Source: Pararge aegeria
Taxonomy: Eukaryota > Arthropoda > Insecta > Lepidoptera > Nymphalidae
DNA: 64,000 nucleotides
NCBI RefSeq assembly: GCF_905163445.1
Contig: NC_053182.1
Location: forward strand, 5,146,001-5,210,000
Reading direction: 5' to 3'
The position numbers and the translations under genes are program-made. Every line of letters starts with the position of its first letter. Position 1 is the first letter of the stretch. Positions 43,785 through 54,877 of this stretch are shown here, one piece after another. The notes under the pieces are model-generated. The model ran no database searches, was not told the origin of the DNA, and saw only the letters and a program-made list of their open reading frames with translations.

Positions 43785-46569
43785 AGGTTTCTTATGTAAT
43801 TTTGTTACTTTTAATTGCAAGAGCGTGAAGCGATCTGCACAATGTATTAGTGAGTTATGTAAAACTTCAGATATAATTGCACTTCAAGAACACTGGTTGC
43901 TCCCGGAAGAATTGTCTTTTCTTGACACTTTGTGCGATGACTTCAGCGCCACGGGAGTGTCTGCGGTGGACACATCGGCGGGTATTCTACGTGGAAGACC
44001 TTATGGAGGGGTCGCGCTGCTGTGGAGGCGTAGCGTCTTTCAAAAAGTGTCAGTGATTCAGTGTAACAATCGGCGCATCTGTGCTATAAAGGTAGTGTTA
44101 CATGAAAAATCGTTTATCGTGATGAGTGTATATATGCCTACGGATGTGATTGCTAACCTAGCGGATTTCACGGACATTCTAAGCTCGGTGAGTGCCATTA
44201 TTGAGACCTACGGGGAAAGTTGTGTATATATACTTGGGGACTACAATGCGCACCCTTCGGAGCGCTTTTATCATAAACTTACTCAGTTCTGCATAGAACG
44301 AGAATGGAGCTGTATAGATGCGGAAGTGCTAGGTCCGAGGTCGAATACCTATACTTTTTTAAGCGAAGCACACGGGTCTAAGCGGTGGCTCGATCACTGC
44401 CTAGTAACTAAAGCAGCGGCAGACTCCGTGCGCAATGTGTCAGTTCTATACGATGTGTTGTGGTCGGATCATTTCCCTCTGGTAGTGGAATGTAATATTG
44501 ACGTTTTGATACCTAAGAGAGCGGATTGTAATACTTATTTAAATGAGATTTACTGGGGTGAGCGAAATCAACATCAAATAGACACATACCAGAGGGAATG
44601 TCACGAGAGGCTGAGGATGATTAACTTCCCACAGGAGCTTCACGGTTGCTGTGATCGTACATGCAGTGACATCAGGCATAGAGATGTAATAACTCAGTTG
44701 TACAGCAACATCGTTCAGGCCTTGATAGAATCGTCACTGGTAGGTCGAGAGAGCACTAGGCGCGTAAAAAGAAAGAAGGTCCTTGGTTGGAATAAGCACG
44801 TAGCCGAAGCTCACGGGATGGCCAGGCAAAAATTTTTGTTATGGTCGTGGTACGGTAAACCAACTTCGGGAATTATTTATAGAGAAATGTGTGAGGCTAG
44901 AAAAATTTTCAAATCTCGTTTGAAATGGTGCCAAAACCATGAAGAGCAAATTAAGTTGGATATTCTAGCCTCGCATCACTCAAAAAACGATTTTCGCGGA
45001 TTTTGGAAACATACAAATAAAATGAATAACAAACCGTCACTGCCTGTGAGCGTTGGTGGCGTGTGTGAGCCAGACAAGATTTCCGATCTTTTCATGGAGC
45101 ACTTCGTAGTTAAATCACCCCGGGGTCCTTCACAAACGATGCTTGATGTTGAGGCCAGTATTGAAATGGAAATTCAATTTAAGTGTAAAGACGTTGCTCA
45201 CACAATTAAGCATATGACCAGAGGAAAATCTCCAGGTCATGATGGACTCAGCATTGAGCATCTACAGTATGCTGGGCCACATTTACCCAGAGTGCTCACA
45301 ATGCTCTATAATATTTGTATGAGCCACAGTTTTATGCCTAGTGAGATGATGAGGACTATAGTTGTACCTATTGTGAAAAACAAAACCGGCGACTTAGCGG
45401 ACAAAAACAACTATAGGCCTATCTCATTGGCAACGGTCATCTCGAAGGTGTTTGACAGCATGCTTAATAACCAACTGAATAAGTTATTTAGGCCACATGA
45501 CAACCAGTTTGGATTTCAACCTGGAGTGTCGACGGAGAGCGCTGTGCTTGGTCTTAAGCATGCTGTCACATACTATACGAAGCGTAAGACTCCAATTTAC
45601 GCCTGCTTTCTGGACCTATCCAAGGCTTTTGACCTGGTATCTTATGATATCTTATGGAGAAAACTGGAAGGAATTAAAGTTCCACTGGAACTCATCAATA
45701 TTTTCAAATATTGGTATGGAAACCAGGTCAACAGCGTGCGATGGGCGGGCGTATTATCACGTCCGTATCTGTTGGAGTGCGGGGTGAGGCAGGGGGGTTT
45801 GACTTCACCTACGCTCTTCAACCTATATGTGAACGAGTTGCTCGGCGAGCTCAGCAGCACCAGGACCGGCTGTTACATAGATGGGGTTTGTTTGAATAAC
45901 ATTAGCTACGCTGATGACATGGTGCTGGTGAGTGCGTCGGTTTGTGGCCTGAGAAAACTGTTGGCGATTTGTGAAGCTTTTGTGGAAAAACACGGTCTTA
46001 CTTATAATGTAAAGAAAAGTGTGGTAATGGTCTTTGAGGCCATGGGCAAAACACAGAAGAAAGTTCCACCCATCTTTCTAAATGGAAATGCACTAGAAAG
46101 AGTGTATCAATATAAATATCTAGGGCATATGTTGACCCCTGACCTCAAAGACGATACTGACATCGAGAGGGAACGGAGAGCAGTGTCAGTGAGAGCGAAT
46201 ATGCTGGCTCGCAGGTTTGCACGTTGTTCCACCAATGTAAAGATAACTTTGTTTAGAGCCTATTGTACATCTTTTTACACGTGCAACCTGTGGGTCAAGT
46301 ACTCCACAAAATCGTACAGCGCTCTCCGTGTCCAGTATAACAATGCCTTCAGGGTGCTGATGGGGCTGCCCCGGTATTGCAGCGCATCAGGGATGTTTGC
46401 GGCGGCGCAAGTTGATTGTTTTTATGCGACAATGCGTAAAAGATGCGGATCCCTGGTGCGTAGATTGCGGAGCAGTTCCAACAGCATTCTGAAATTGATT
46501 GCCAGTCGATTGGACTGTGTATATGTAAATCATTGCTGCGTCGTTTCTAATGGAATGGTGCAGCGATGA
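43777..46569 (+). CDS. LINE ORF2: endonuclease and reverse transcriptase, 930 aa
   Basis: This protein nicks the target DNA and copies the element RNA into it. An apurinic-type endonuclease domain covers about residues 5-235: N13 in TFNCKS, E38 in QEHW, D155 and N157 in LGDYNAH, and D231/H232 in SDHF are all present. The reverse transcriptase spans about 490-780: PIVKNKTGDLADKNNYRPIS, motif A FLDLSKAFD (D613), QGG of motif B, and motif C YADD (711-714). The C-terminal region has RRFARCSTNVKITLFRAYC and YNNAFRVLMGLPRYCSASGM. There is no RNase H or Cys/His finger end. The frame has no stop or shift over 2793 nt, so the copy may be recent. ATG at 43777 overlaps the end of ORF1 in the string ATGGATAA, an arrangement seen in LINEs that translate ORF2 by termination-reinitiation. 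Confidence 0.92.
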   Translation: MDKGFLCNFVTFNCKSVKRSAQCISELCKTSDIIALQEHWLLPEELSFLDTLCDDFSATGVSAVDTSAGILRGRPYGGVALLWRRSVFQKVSVIQCNNRRICAIKVVLHEKSFIVMSVYMPTDVIANLADFTDILSSVSAIIETYGESCVYILGDYNAHPSERFYHKLTQFCIEREWSCIDAEVLGPRSNTYTFLSEAHGSKRWLDHCLVTKAAADSVRNVSVLYDVLWSDHFPLVVECNIDVLIPKRADCNTYLNEIYWGERNQHQIDTYQRECHERLRMINFPQELHGCCDRTCSDIRHRDVITQLYSNIVQALIESSLVGRESTRRVKRKKVLGWNKHVAEAHGMARQKFLLWSWYGKPTSGIIYREMCEARKIFKSRLKWCQNHEEQIKLDILASHHSKNDFRGFWKHTNKMNNKPSLPVSVGGVCEPDKISDLFMEHFVVKSPRGPSQTMLDVEASIEMEIQFKCKDVAHTIKHMTRGKSPGHDGLSIEHLQYAGPHLPRVLTMLYNICMSHSFMPSEMMRTIVVPIVKNKTGDLADKNNYRPISLATVISKVFDSMLNNQLNKLFRPHDNQFGFQPGVSTESAVLGLKHAVTYYTKRKTPIYACFLDLSKAFDLVSYDILWRKLEGIKVPLELINIFKYWYGNQVNSVRWAGVLSRPYLLECGVRQGGLTSPTLFNLYVNELLGELSSTRTGCYIDGVCLNNISYADDMVLVSASVCGLRKLLAICEAFVEKHGLTYNVKKSVVMVFEAMGKTQKKVPPIFLNGNALERVYQYKYLGHMLTPDLKDDTDIERERRAVSVRANMLARRFARCSTNVKITLFRAYCTSFYTCNLWVKYSTKSYSALRVQYNNAFRVLMGLPRYCSASGMFAAAQVDCFYATMRKRCGSLVRRLRSSSNSILKLIASRLDCVYVNHCCVVSNGMVQR

Positions 46570-46715
46570 CCTACATACTTAATAATTAGGTACTTAGTGT
46601 TTTTTAGGTTAATTTACTAACATAGATATAAGCTTTGTATTACTAACAATATGAGTCTATGTTACTTGAAATAAATATTTATTTATTTATTATTATTATT
46701 ACCAACAATCCTTTT

Positions 46716-46979
46716 ATTAATAGCCGGCATTATGAATCTGGGTGCCTGTCCTTTTGAACTTTATAAAGATTGAACTTTGGGTACGCATTTTATTTCCATT
46801 CAGAGTTCCGTTCCGCCATTAGCATTTAACTGCTTCTCCTAATAATTAGGTTAAGGAGTAAGAAACTTTTTTACTATAAAGAAAAAGTAGAAACTTTTTT
46901 ACTATAAAGGGAAAGTAAGTAGGGGATTAAATAAAAGCCATCATGTATTGTCAAGTTGAGTAACTATGTTTTTCATTGT
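46716..46979. other. Gap between LINE and fold-back element
   Basis: About 265 bp of AT-rich DNA. It includes a short tandem repeat, AGAAACTTTTTTACTATAAAG at 46860-46880 and again at 46888-46908. No gene was seen. Confidence 0.5.
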
Positions 46980-46981
46980 TA

Positions 46982-48173
46982 GTCTAGTCGACAAGTTGAA
47001 AATGGTACAAAATAGAGATACTGCTCTTAAAATTACGTGCGATAGCTCATTGGATCCGGAATGACGTCTAGAAAAATGTGCTAAAAGCGTGTATTAGCAC
47101 ATATAAAATTGCAAAAGTTATAAACAATTAAAGATGAAAAAAAAATGGCATTTCGTTTTTTGCCAATATTTCATAAACTATTAATATTTAAGAAATTTCA
47201 AAAAAGATTCTGAAAGAGGAGGAAATTTCCAATAAAAACTCCTAACTCCCGGAACTCTATCTCCATTATTTATAATTTTAATTTAACGCTGAAGATAGGT
47301 CCGCGCGCGACATTTTTAGGTTGCGCGCGCGGCGTCAAAAGCGAGTACGGCACATTAATTAATTTATTTAAGGTATTGAATATTTTTTTTTTAATTTGAA
47401 AAAATTATGGTGTGTTCTGAACACTATAAATAATTCATTCCCGTTGGAAATTTTACTTAAAGTTAATTTTTCAACAAGTTAAACAATTGTTAACTAAAGA
47501 AATTTTCTCGAAATTTTGTCTTAATTGTAAGTGAAAAAAAATGTTTAAATAATGGTTGTAAAAAATTTTCGCTTCGTAGAGCCTTTCTTACATACATACT
47601 TAACAAGATCGTGCCATAAAAGTTAAAAAAATATTTATACTTTGTTTATAACAATTTTTTTACTGGAACAAAAACTTAAAAATCCAAGTAATGTTGTTAA
47701 AAAAATTTTTTTTTTTCTAAATCATCATATTATCGTTTTTTTATTAATACAAGATATTAATTGATTTGCAAAAAAAAATTTTCCCGCCATTTGTTGATAA
47801 ATTTTTTATAAACAAATTGATTAAATCAATATTTAAAAAAAAATTTTTTTTACAACTTTATTACATTATAAATATTACGATTTTTTAAAAAAAAATTTTT
47901 CCTTAATAACAATTTTTAATTGTTTATAATCGTTTTTTTTATATTTCTATTGTTTAAATAATTAGTTAAGAATTTTTTTTTTTCTAAAAATCATAATTGA
48001 CAGTCCTCTAACATAAAGTAACAAAAAAAATAATTTTTTTTATTAACAATTCTATTGTTTATTAACTTACCAATTTGTTATAAACAAATTTTCAACTTTT
48101 TTTTATTTTTTTTCTAAAACTTCTAAAATTAACAAAATCAACCATATATAACAAAGTATAAAAAAAAAATTTT
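46982..48173 (+). repeat. Left arm of the fold-back element
   Basis: Landmarks from the outside inwards: GTGCGATAGCTCATTGGATC, AAATGTGCTAAAAGCGTG, GGCATTTCGTTTTTTGCCAA, GAACTCTATCTCCATTATTT, a CG-rich palindrome at 47301-47332, and CATTCCCGTTGGAAATTTTA. Then follow long A/T runs ending AACCATATATAACAAAGTAT. Every one recurs inverted in the right arm. Confidence 0.92.
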
Positions 48174-48939
48174 GATAATAATCTTTTTGGCAAATTAAAC
48201 ATAATTTTTTATGCATAATATTATGGAATGAAAAATTAATTTCAACAAAACTTCATGCAATCACATCAATACTAAATAAAAATTTTTAATACACCACGAG
48301 GCTTATACACTGAACTGTTTTTGGTAACTGTAAGATCGACTATGAGCCACGTTTTCAACTGAAGCAGGTATAGACTATAAGCCACGTCAGCAAAGAAAGC
48401 AGGTAACAGAAGGGACAAGATTCAAAGGTCGGACAGAAAAAATGGGCTCTAAAAGAAGCAGCTGTTCATTGTTAAGTACAGAACTCGAAATAAATGATGA
48501 ATATTACAAGAAAAATAATAACTGTGAGAAGCGAGAGAACCGTAAAAGAGAAAAAATGCCAATAATTAATTAAAAAATGACATGATTTATAAATAAATAA
48601 CTACAACGTTTATATATTTTATTACTTAACAAAATAGTCTTGAAGGTCTGTAACCGTATCTGCATTATTTAAAAAGTTAGGAGTCACGAAAGTTCGGAAA
48701 ACATCGAAAAAAATATAAGTTTTTATAAACAAATGCGCGTAACAATAAATTAGTAATAACTAAAATTTTTTTGAATAATTCATTTAAAAGATCGTTTAAC
48801 TGTTTATAAAATCGACTAGAATGTTTATTTTTGTATCTCTAATAGTTTAAAAGTTATTTCAGTTTTTTAATAGACAAACGAAGCAGCCGCTGCAACTTTT
48901 GTAACACGTGTTTTTTAAAAGTACAATAAAAAATTGAAA
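48174..48939. other. Unique centre of the fold-back element
   Basis: About 766 bp not shared with the arms. The longest ATG frame noticed is on the plus strand at 48442-48573 (MGSKRSSCSLLSTELEINDE, then Lys/Asn/Arg/Glu-rich, 43 aa). It is preceded by splice-donor-like AAGCAGGTATAGAC and AAAGCAGGTAACAG. It could be the leftover of a coding exon captured in or deleted from a parent element, but it matches no family I know. Confidence 0.4.
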
Positions 48940-50128
48940 AAAATTTTTTTTTATACTTTCTTATATATGGTTGTTTTTGTTAATTTTAGAAGTTTTAGAA
49001 AAAAAATAAAAAAAAGTTGAAAATTTGTTTATAACAAATTGGTAAGTTAATAAACAATAGAATTGTTAATAAAAAAAATTTTTTTTTTTTACTTTATAGA
49101 GGACTGTCAATTATGATTTTTAGAAAAAAAATAATTTCTTAACTAATTATTTAAACAATAGAAATATAAAAAAAACGATTATAAACAATTAAAAATTGTT
49201 ATTAAGGAAAAATTTTTTTTTTAAAAATCATAATATTTATAATGTAATAAAGTTGTGAAAAAAAAATTTTTAAAAATATTGATTTAATCAATTTGTTTAT
49301 AAAAAATTTATCAACAAATGGCGGGAAAATTTTTTTTTGCAAATCAATTAATATCTTGTATTAATAAAAAAACGATAATATGATGATTTAGAAAAAAAAA
49401 AATTTTTTTAACAACATTACTTGGATTTTTAAGTTTTTGTTCAAGTAAAAAAATTGTTATAAACAAAGTATAAATATTTTTTTAACTTTTATGGCACGAT
49501 CTTGTTAAGTATGTATGTAAGAAAGGCTCTACGAAGCGAAAATTTTTTACGACCATTATTTAAACATTTTTTTTCACTTACAATTAAGACGGTAGTTCGA
49601 GAAAATTTCGTTAGTTAACAATTGTTTAACTTGTTGAAAAATTAACTTTAAGTAAAATTTCCAACGGGAATGAATTATTTATAGTGTTCAGAACACACCA
49701 TAATTTTTTCAAATTAAAAAAAAAATATTCAATACCTTAAATAAATTAATTAATGTGCCGTACTCGCTTTTGACGCCGCGCGCGCAACCTAAAAATGTCG
49801 CGCGCGGACCTATCTTCAGCGTTAAATTAAAATTATAAATAATGGAGATAGAGTTCCGGGAGTTAGGAGTTTTTTATTGGAAATTTCCTCCTCTTTCAGA
49901 ATCTTTTTTTGAAATTTCTTAAATATTAATAGTTTATGAAATATTGGCAAAAAACGAAATGCCATTTTTTTTTCATCTTAAATTGTTTATAACTTTTGCA
50001 ATTTTTTATGTGCTAATACACGCTTTTAGCACATTTTTCTAGACGTCATTCCGGATCCAATGAGCTATCGCACGTAATTTTAAGAGCAGTATCTCTATTT
50101 TGTACCATTTTCAACTTGTCGACTAGAC
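48940..50128 (-). repeat. Right arm of the fold-back element
   Basis: The reverse complement of the left arm, starting inwards at ATACTTTCTTATATATGGTT (48953) and ending GACGTCATTCCGGATCCAAT, GAGCTATCGCACGTAATTTT and CTTGTCGACTAGAC. Differences from the left arm include a changed A/T-run length and AACATAAAGTAAC versus ATAAAGTAAA next to the CAGTCCTCT block. Confidence 0.92.
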
Positions 50129-50278
50129 TATGTATGTTTTACAGTCAACGGAGAATTTATTTTAATTTGTATTTATGTTTTCGATACAACTAAACATTTA
50201 CGTTAAACCATTGAAAGCAGGTTCGACTACGGATACCAGTTTTAAATTCTCGGGCCAAAAATTTTTTTTATTTTTTTT

Positions 50279-50522
50279 ACGACAATACATACATCGCCAA
50301 CTAGCCCCAAAAGTAAGCGCAGCTTGTGTTATGGGTACTAAGATGACTGATGAATATTTTTATGATTAATATACATAAATACTTTTAATATACATATAAA
50401 CACCCAGACACTGAAAAACGTTCATGTTCATCACACGAAAATTTTCCAGTTGTGGGAATCGAACCCACGGCCTTGGACTCAGAAAGCAGGGTCGCCGCCC
50501 ACTTCACTAATCGGCCGTCAAA
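50279..50522 (-). mobile_element. SINE family A, full copy
   Basis: The plus strand reads CGACAATACATACATCGCCA, GATGACTGATGAATATTTTT, GTTGTGGGAATCGAACCCAC (complement of the B box) and CCCACTTCACTAATCGGCCG. It starts about 150 bp beyond the fold-back element. Confidence 0.82.
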
Positions 50523-51516
50523 CTCAAATTGTGGATAGGGTTGTCTGTCAAGGTTAGGTCTACAAATCCGAAGTCAGAAAGTTGAAGCTATACGTCCCCG
50601 TGGCTCGAACAGCACGTTAAACTCTGTATTATGAGAAAGGAAGTCTTTGCCCACCTGCTGCTTGATTCACTTACTTTTCCAACAGTGGCTAAGCGGTGGC
50701 TTTTAGTTATTCCCATACAAAATATGCGATGAGTTGACAACCGTCGCTTTCAAATTATGGCTTCTGTATGAAGACGGTGAGTTGGCTTGTTGGAAATGCA
50801 AGGGATTCCGGCAGCTGTGCTATATTTCCTAAGCTAAGCATAATTTACTGTAACGTAGATACTTATTCAAAGTAAAAGTAACTTGGAATAGCAGTTACTC
50901 ACCTTAGCAGTACGCAGGTTTTGTTTAACTTTTTATTAAAATTAAAACTAAATTACCTTTGTCTTACATGCTATAGGTATGAGCTAAGTTTTAAGGCTAC
51001 TAAGGACTTCAAGGACGTCTTTGTCGGCAAGGTGGTAACTAGCCACGGCCAAACTATCCAACTTGTAGGAGAATAAAATCAGCATACCTACCTATATGTA
51101 ATGTTATACCCATAGAATTAAAAACATACAGAACCCTCATTCAGCTATTATTGGATGCAGTGCATTGGGTCCAAAAACAGTGAAAACGCGCACTTCTAAC
51201 TTTACACCCGCGGATACTCACAAACTTTTTCTCAATTTGACATTCTATGGTAAACGTTTAGAACATTAGAGGTAAAATAATTACTGTCAACTGCTAAATG
51301 TATTGGAAGTAACTAACCGCTTGTTCGAGAAACACTACTAAAGTGGATTGGTTTTTGATGCTTCAATATTAGTTGTGTACACGGTTTCTGTATGTACTTA
51401 ATTCTGTGTTTATATATAGTAGCTTGTGTTTTTTTTCTATCACATACATATATTATTTAGAATTAATTTCAGCTTATGAGATTTTAGATTTTAGCTTAGA
51501 ATAATGAGTAAGAATT
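50523..51516. other. Intergenic; SINE B scrap
   Basis: No gene was recognised. At about 51010-51060 the text GACGTCTTTGTCGGCAAGGT and GGTAACTAGCCACGGCCAAA is the complement of family B. The remainder is unassigned and includes the 3' flank of the TPR gene. Confidence 0.45.
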
Positions 51517-54500
51517 TTAGTGTTGTTTTGCAGTTTGCTGCTGTCTCCAAAATTCTTCTCGGTTTTCTAAAAACCTTATCGCCTCTTCTGCTTGTTTGAT
51601 TACCACGTTGTTCTTCTTATCAGCTATGGCAAGATCAGGGTTCTTCAGAAGATTCTCGAGGTAGATCTTATCTGACATCAGTTGACCTAACACTGGTCGG
51701 GACGACTTTGAAAGTCTCCGCTTATTGCAGCTCTTCTTAACTGGCTTCACTGCCCCAATGGTGTTTTCAATCGCCTCCTGTGAAATTTAAAAAAAAATCA
51801 TAATTTCAACCAATGGACGTCTACTGCTGGACATAGGTCTTTTGTAGGGAGTTCCACAATCCACTGTCCTTGGCCGCTTGCCTCTAGCTCCCAGCGACTC
51901 GCCTGGTGTCATCCGTCCACCGCATTGGGGGCCGACTCACGCTGCGTTTACCGGTGCGGGGCGCCATTCAAGCACCTAACGTCTATCGGTTCTCCTAGCT
52001 ATGTGCCCTGCATATTGCCACTTCAGCTTCGCGACTCGCTTAGCTATGTCGGTAACTCTAGTTTAAAAATATAACCGACAACCTAACCGACTTCATTTTG
52101 TTACCCTTTTTATTTAAGACATGTCACTCAACTCCTCCTAAAGTGCTGAACCCATTAAACATTAAATGTTTTGTTGGTGTGTCGATACGATTCATAATTG
52201 GACACTGTAGGTGGCGCTGCGATCAGATTCCAGTTTTTTTTTATTCTCAGAGCTGGAAAATGTTGCTGGACAATGTTGGTCAGTAAACATGCTGAGTGAA
52301 GACCATTTTGGGATCACATCGTACTGGTAATTATGTTTTATTTTTGGCCCAAATAAAAGTTTTATTTCTTACTTCATATAATTGACCTTGTGTCAACCTC
52401 ACCACACGGTAGAGGATAAGAGAACTGCCATTTCCTTAAGAGCTTAATCCGCTACCATCTTAAACTGTATCATCGCTAACCATTAGGTGAAATTGCGGTT
52501 AACTTGTAAATTATAAATAAAAAAGGACCAATAAACCTACCCTGCGACAAAAACGTGCCGCTAAGCGATTAAGTGTTTCGGTTCGATGTCGCGTAGAAAC
52601 CTATTTAGGGGTATATACCATCCTCCCTAACAGCTAAGCCCGCTACCATCTTACACACATGCATCATCAATTCATCACCTACCACCTGGTGAGATTGCAG
52701 TCAAGAGCTAACATGTAGTCGAATTAAAAAAACCTTTTGTATTTTATGGTTATATGTATATATGCACCAACTAACTATTTTCTGTAACTGTTTTTTACCT
52801 TAGTCATTGGTTGCCTGGAAGAAATCGCTATGTAGCGATAAGGCCGCTAAATTGTATACGTTGTTTTGTTATACTTTTCTTTTTGTTCTATTTCCTTTTT
52901 GTGGTGTGCAATAAAAGTATATTAATTCATTCATTAATTCATTAACCCTTTTAAAAATGCCGTAGTCGGGCGCAAGAAATGTTCACCTCACCTGTGCTTT
53001 TTGAACTCCAAGCCTAAATTCATTCAGATCGGGTCTGGCACGGAGTCCTCGATGGTAATGGACCAGGCTCATTTCAAACTCGCCACAATAGTATAATGCT
53101 TCAGCTTTCTGAAGCAGTGCCCGTGCGTGCTTGGGGTCGAGCTTGAGCGCTGTCTCCGCATCAGCCAGGGCTTTCAGGGGCTCGCCGAGGAGTAGGTGGC
53201 ATCGGCTGCGAGACACGTAAGCCGCTTTCTCTTCAGGGGCCAGTTCGATTGCCTGAAACAAATAATTGCAGTAGCTCTCCAGTTTTAAACATTAATACAA
53301 CGTGATAATGAAAACTTCACAGGCTTATAAGGTACATTATTAACTTATCTGCGAAATAGTCTTTGAGTAAACCACTGCCATAGTTTTTACTGAAAGGAGT
53401 CAGATACAACCATAAATCACATGCAAAATTAAAATCAAGTGACTCCCTGTCCCTTCAGGTAGGTAGGTACTATGCACGTAATTTTTTGAATTAGTTAGGA
53501 TGAAAAAAAAGCATCTTTTGATTTATTATTATTAAATATACTTATTAAATATACTTATGCACCCTTCAACAGTATTTCGTAATTCGGTTACACGTTGTCT
53601 ATACAACGCTGTGTGCCAGTGCCAATACTGTTGTCCATGACAACTAGAAAAAGATTGTTTTTTTTCCTTTAACGTCAACAGCAGATTAATGTACCTTCGT
53701 TATCAAAGACTTGTGGGTAGTATAAACTATTCACTACCTGACGTGCTCGACTGTTTTTATCCGACTGCGAAAGAAGGAGGGTTATGTTTTTTGAGTGAAT
53801 GTATGTATATACATACATACATCCATTACCAAAGAAATATACCTATCTATATAGATATGTATATTTCTTTGGCACACCCTAGAGCCGTTTAGGAAACGCG
53901 TACTACTAAGATAACGGTGGATTATTTTTATGAATTATATACATAAATACTTATAATATACAGATGAACACCCAGACACCGAAAAACCATTCAGGTTCAT
54001 CACACAAACATTTTTCAGTTGTGGGAATCGAACCCACAGCCTCGGATTCAGAAAAGGTTGCTGCCCACTGCGCCAATCGGCCGTCCAAATTATAGTTAAA
54101 TTGTCATCTGCTTTCCGGGTGAATATTTATATACCCGGAAAGAAACATTCCCGGTGATAAAAAAATATATAATGTGTAAAATTGATTTTATCGAGTTCTA
54201 AAGGCATCAATAAGGAGCTTAACATAGGTAGGTACAATTCTGCTGAGGAAAAAGAATAATTTCACGTCCGTTTCATCCGTCCGTCCATTTTCAAACAAAG
54301 GGTTCTAGATTATTTTGCTTCTTCTTGTAGATACCGTGCATTATTTAGAACATTTTAAAAGAAATACCTTGTCCACAAAGGTCAGCGCAGTGCGATATCT
54401 CTCTCGCATCATCTCAGCCCGCGCTAACGCCAGCAACGTTCCCGCATCAGCCTCCATTGGTATCTGCAGAGCGTTGGTTCTCTCCGCTTTGTCTTTCATA

Positions 54501-54877
54501 CTCAAGGACTGCTTAATGTCCCTAGTTCCTATCACTACAGCTGCAGCCCGGTCCTTATCAGTATAGAGCTCCTCTTCGCGACGTCGTCTCTCACGTTTTG
54601 GCTTAAGACGAAACCTTCGCTTTTGGGGTTTCTCAGATTCCTTGCGTCCCGATGGAGAGTACTTTTCCTCTTCGGGGATAGAGTCAATCTTTTCCACTGG
54701 ACCGCGTTTGCTAATTGACGCCTTCTGGATCGGCAGTTCCTCATCTTCTTCGCCTGTCCCAACTCTGACGAAGCTTTGGAGGAATTCCGCGTCTTTTGTC
54801 GGGCCGAGTATATTGCGCGCTTGGGCTTTTGCGTTGTCGTCATTCTCGTAATTTCCCAGCACAGTTAAATTCGACAT
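51517..54877 (-). CDS. ODAD4: TTC25/ODAD4-like protein, isoform B with alternative first exon, 343 aa
   Basis: A second first exon, 54877-54368 (170 codons, MSNLTVLGNYENDD...), ends like isoform A in a phase-0 donor after an Asp-Lys pair (ALTFVDK|GTATTT). It can join to the same downstream exons 53252-52992 and 51777-51517, giving 1032 nt. The exon begins acidic, has a basic run (KRRFRLKPKRERRRREEE) at about residues 87-104, and ends with LALARAEMMRERYRTALTFV, which forms the first TPR helix in place of that in isoform A. Both versions would therefore make a complete first TPR. Whether both are transcribed, or whether one belongs to a different tissue such as testis, cannot be told from DNA. 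Confidence 0.7.

Larger units (their letters stand above)
42402..46707 (+). mobile_element. Nearly complete non-LTR retrotransposon (LINE), two to three ORFs
   Basis: About 4.3 kb with a CpG-rich start (GAGTTGCGCGCGCGCATCGG at 42435), ORF1 in two overlapping frames (42509-43105, 43131-43784), ORF2 (43777-46569), and a 3' end running into ATTTATTTATTATTATTATT. An 8-bp identity (ATCCTTTT at 42394-42401 and 46708-46715) is a possible target-site duplication, but it is short enough to be chance. The clade is not settled. ORF2 has an apurinic endonuclease and reverse transcriptase and no RNase H, which would fit a CR1/Rex1-like group better than RTE with its short ORF1 or R1. Confidence 0.9.
46982..50128. 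mobile_element. Fold-back DNA element, 3147 bp, with ~1.19-kb inverted arms
   Basis: The left end GTCTAGTCGACAAGTTGAAA (46982) and the right end TTTCAACTTGTCGACTAGAC (to 50128) are reverse complements. The complementarity continues for about 1190 bp on each side (46982-48173 with 48940-50128), with only scattered single-base and short indel differences by eye. The termini are flanked by TA on both sides (46980-46981, 50129-50130), compatible with a TA target-site duplication. Alternatively the TA belongs to the element and TGT is the duplication. The arms are very AT-rich except for a CG-cluster. There is no transposase-sized ORF. It is best read as a non-autonomous fold-back or giant MITE-type DNA transposon, family not identified. 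Confidence 0.9.

Noticed and set aside
45497..45899. Additional open frames inside the LINE ORF2
   Set aside because: They overlap the reverse transcriptase coding region in other frames and show no domain.
46982..50128. Polinton/Maverick-type element suggested by long terminal inverted repeats
   Set aside because: The element is only about 3.1 kb, has no polymerase, integrase or capsid-like ORF, and the ends do not match what I expect of that group.
3789..54088. CRISPR array suggested by many copies of one short repeat
   Set aside because: The repeats are dispersed over 50 kb in both orientations with no regular spacing, in a eukaryotic genome. They are SINEs.
54535..54843. Alternative minus-strand frame of 102 codons over the long TTC25-like first exon
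   Set aside because: It is a shadow of the 170-codon exon, which ends at a good donor in phase with the shared TPR exon.
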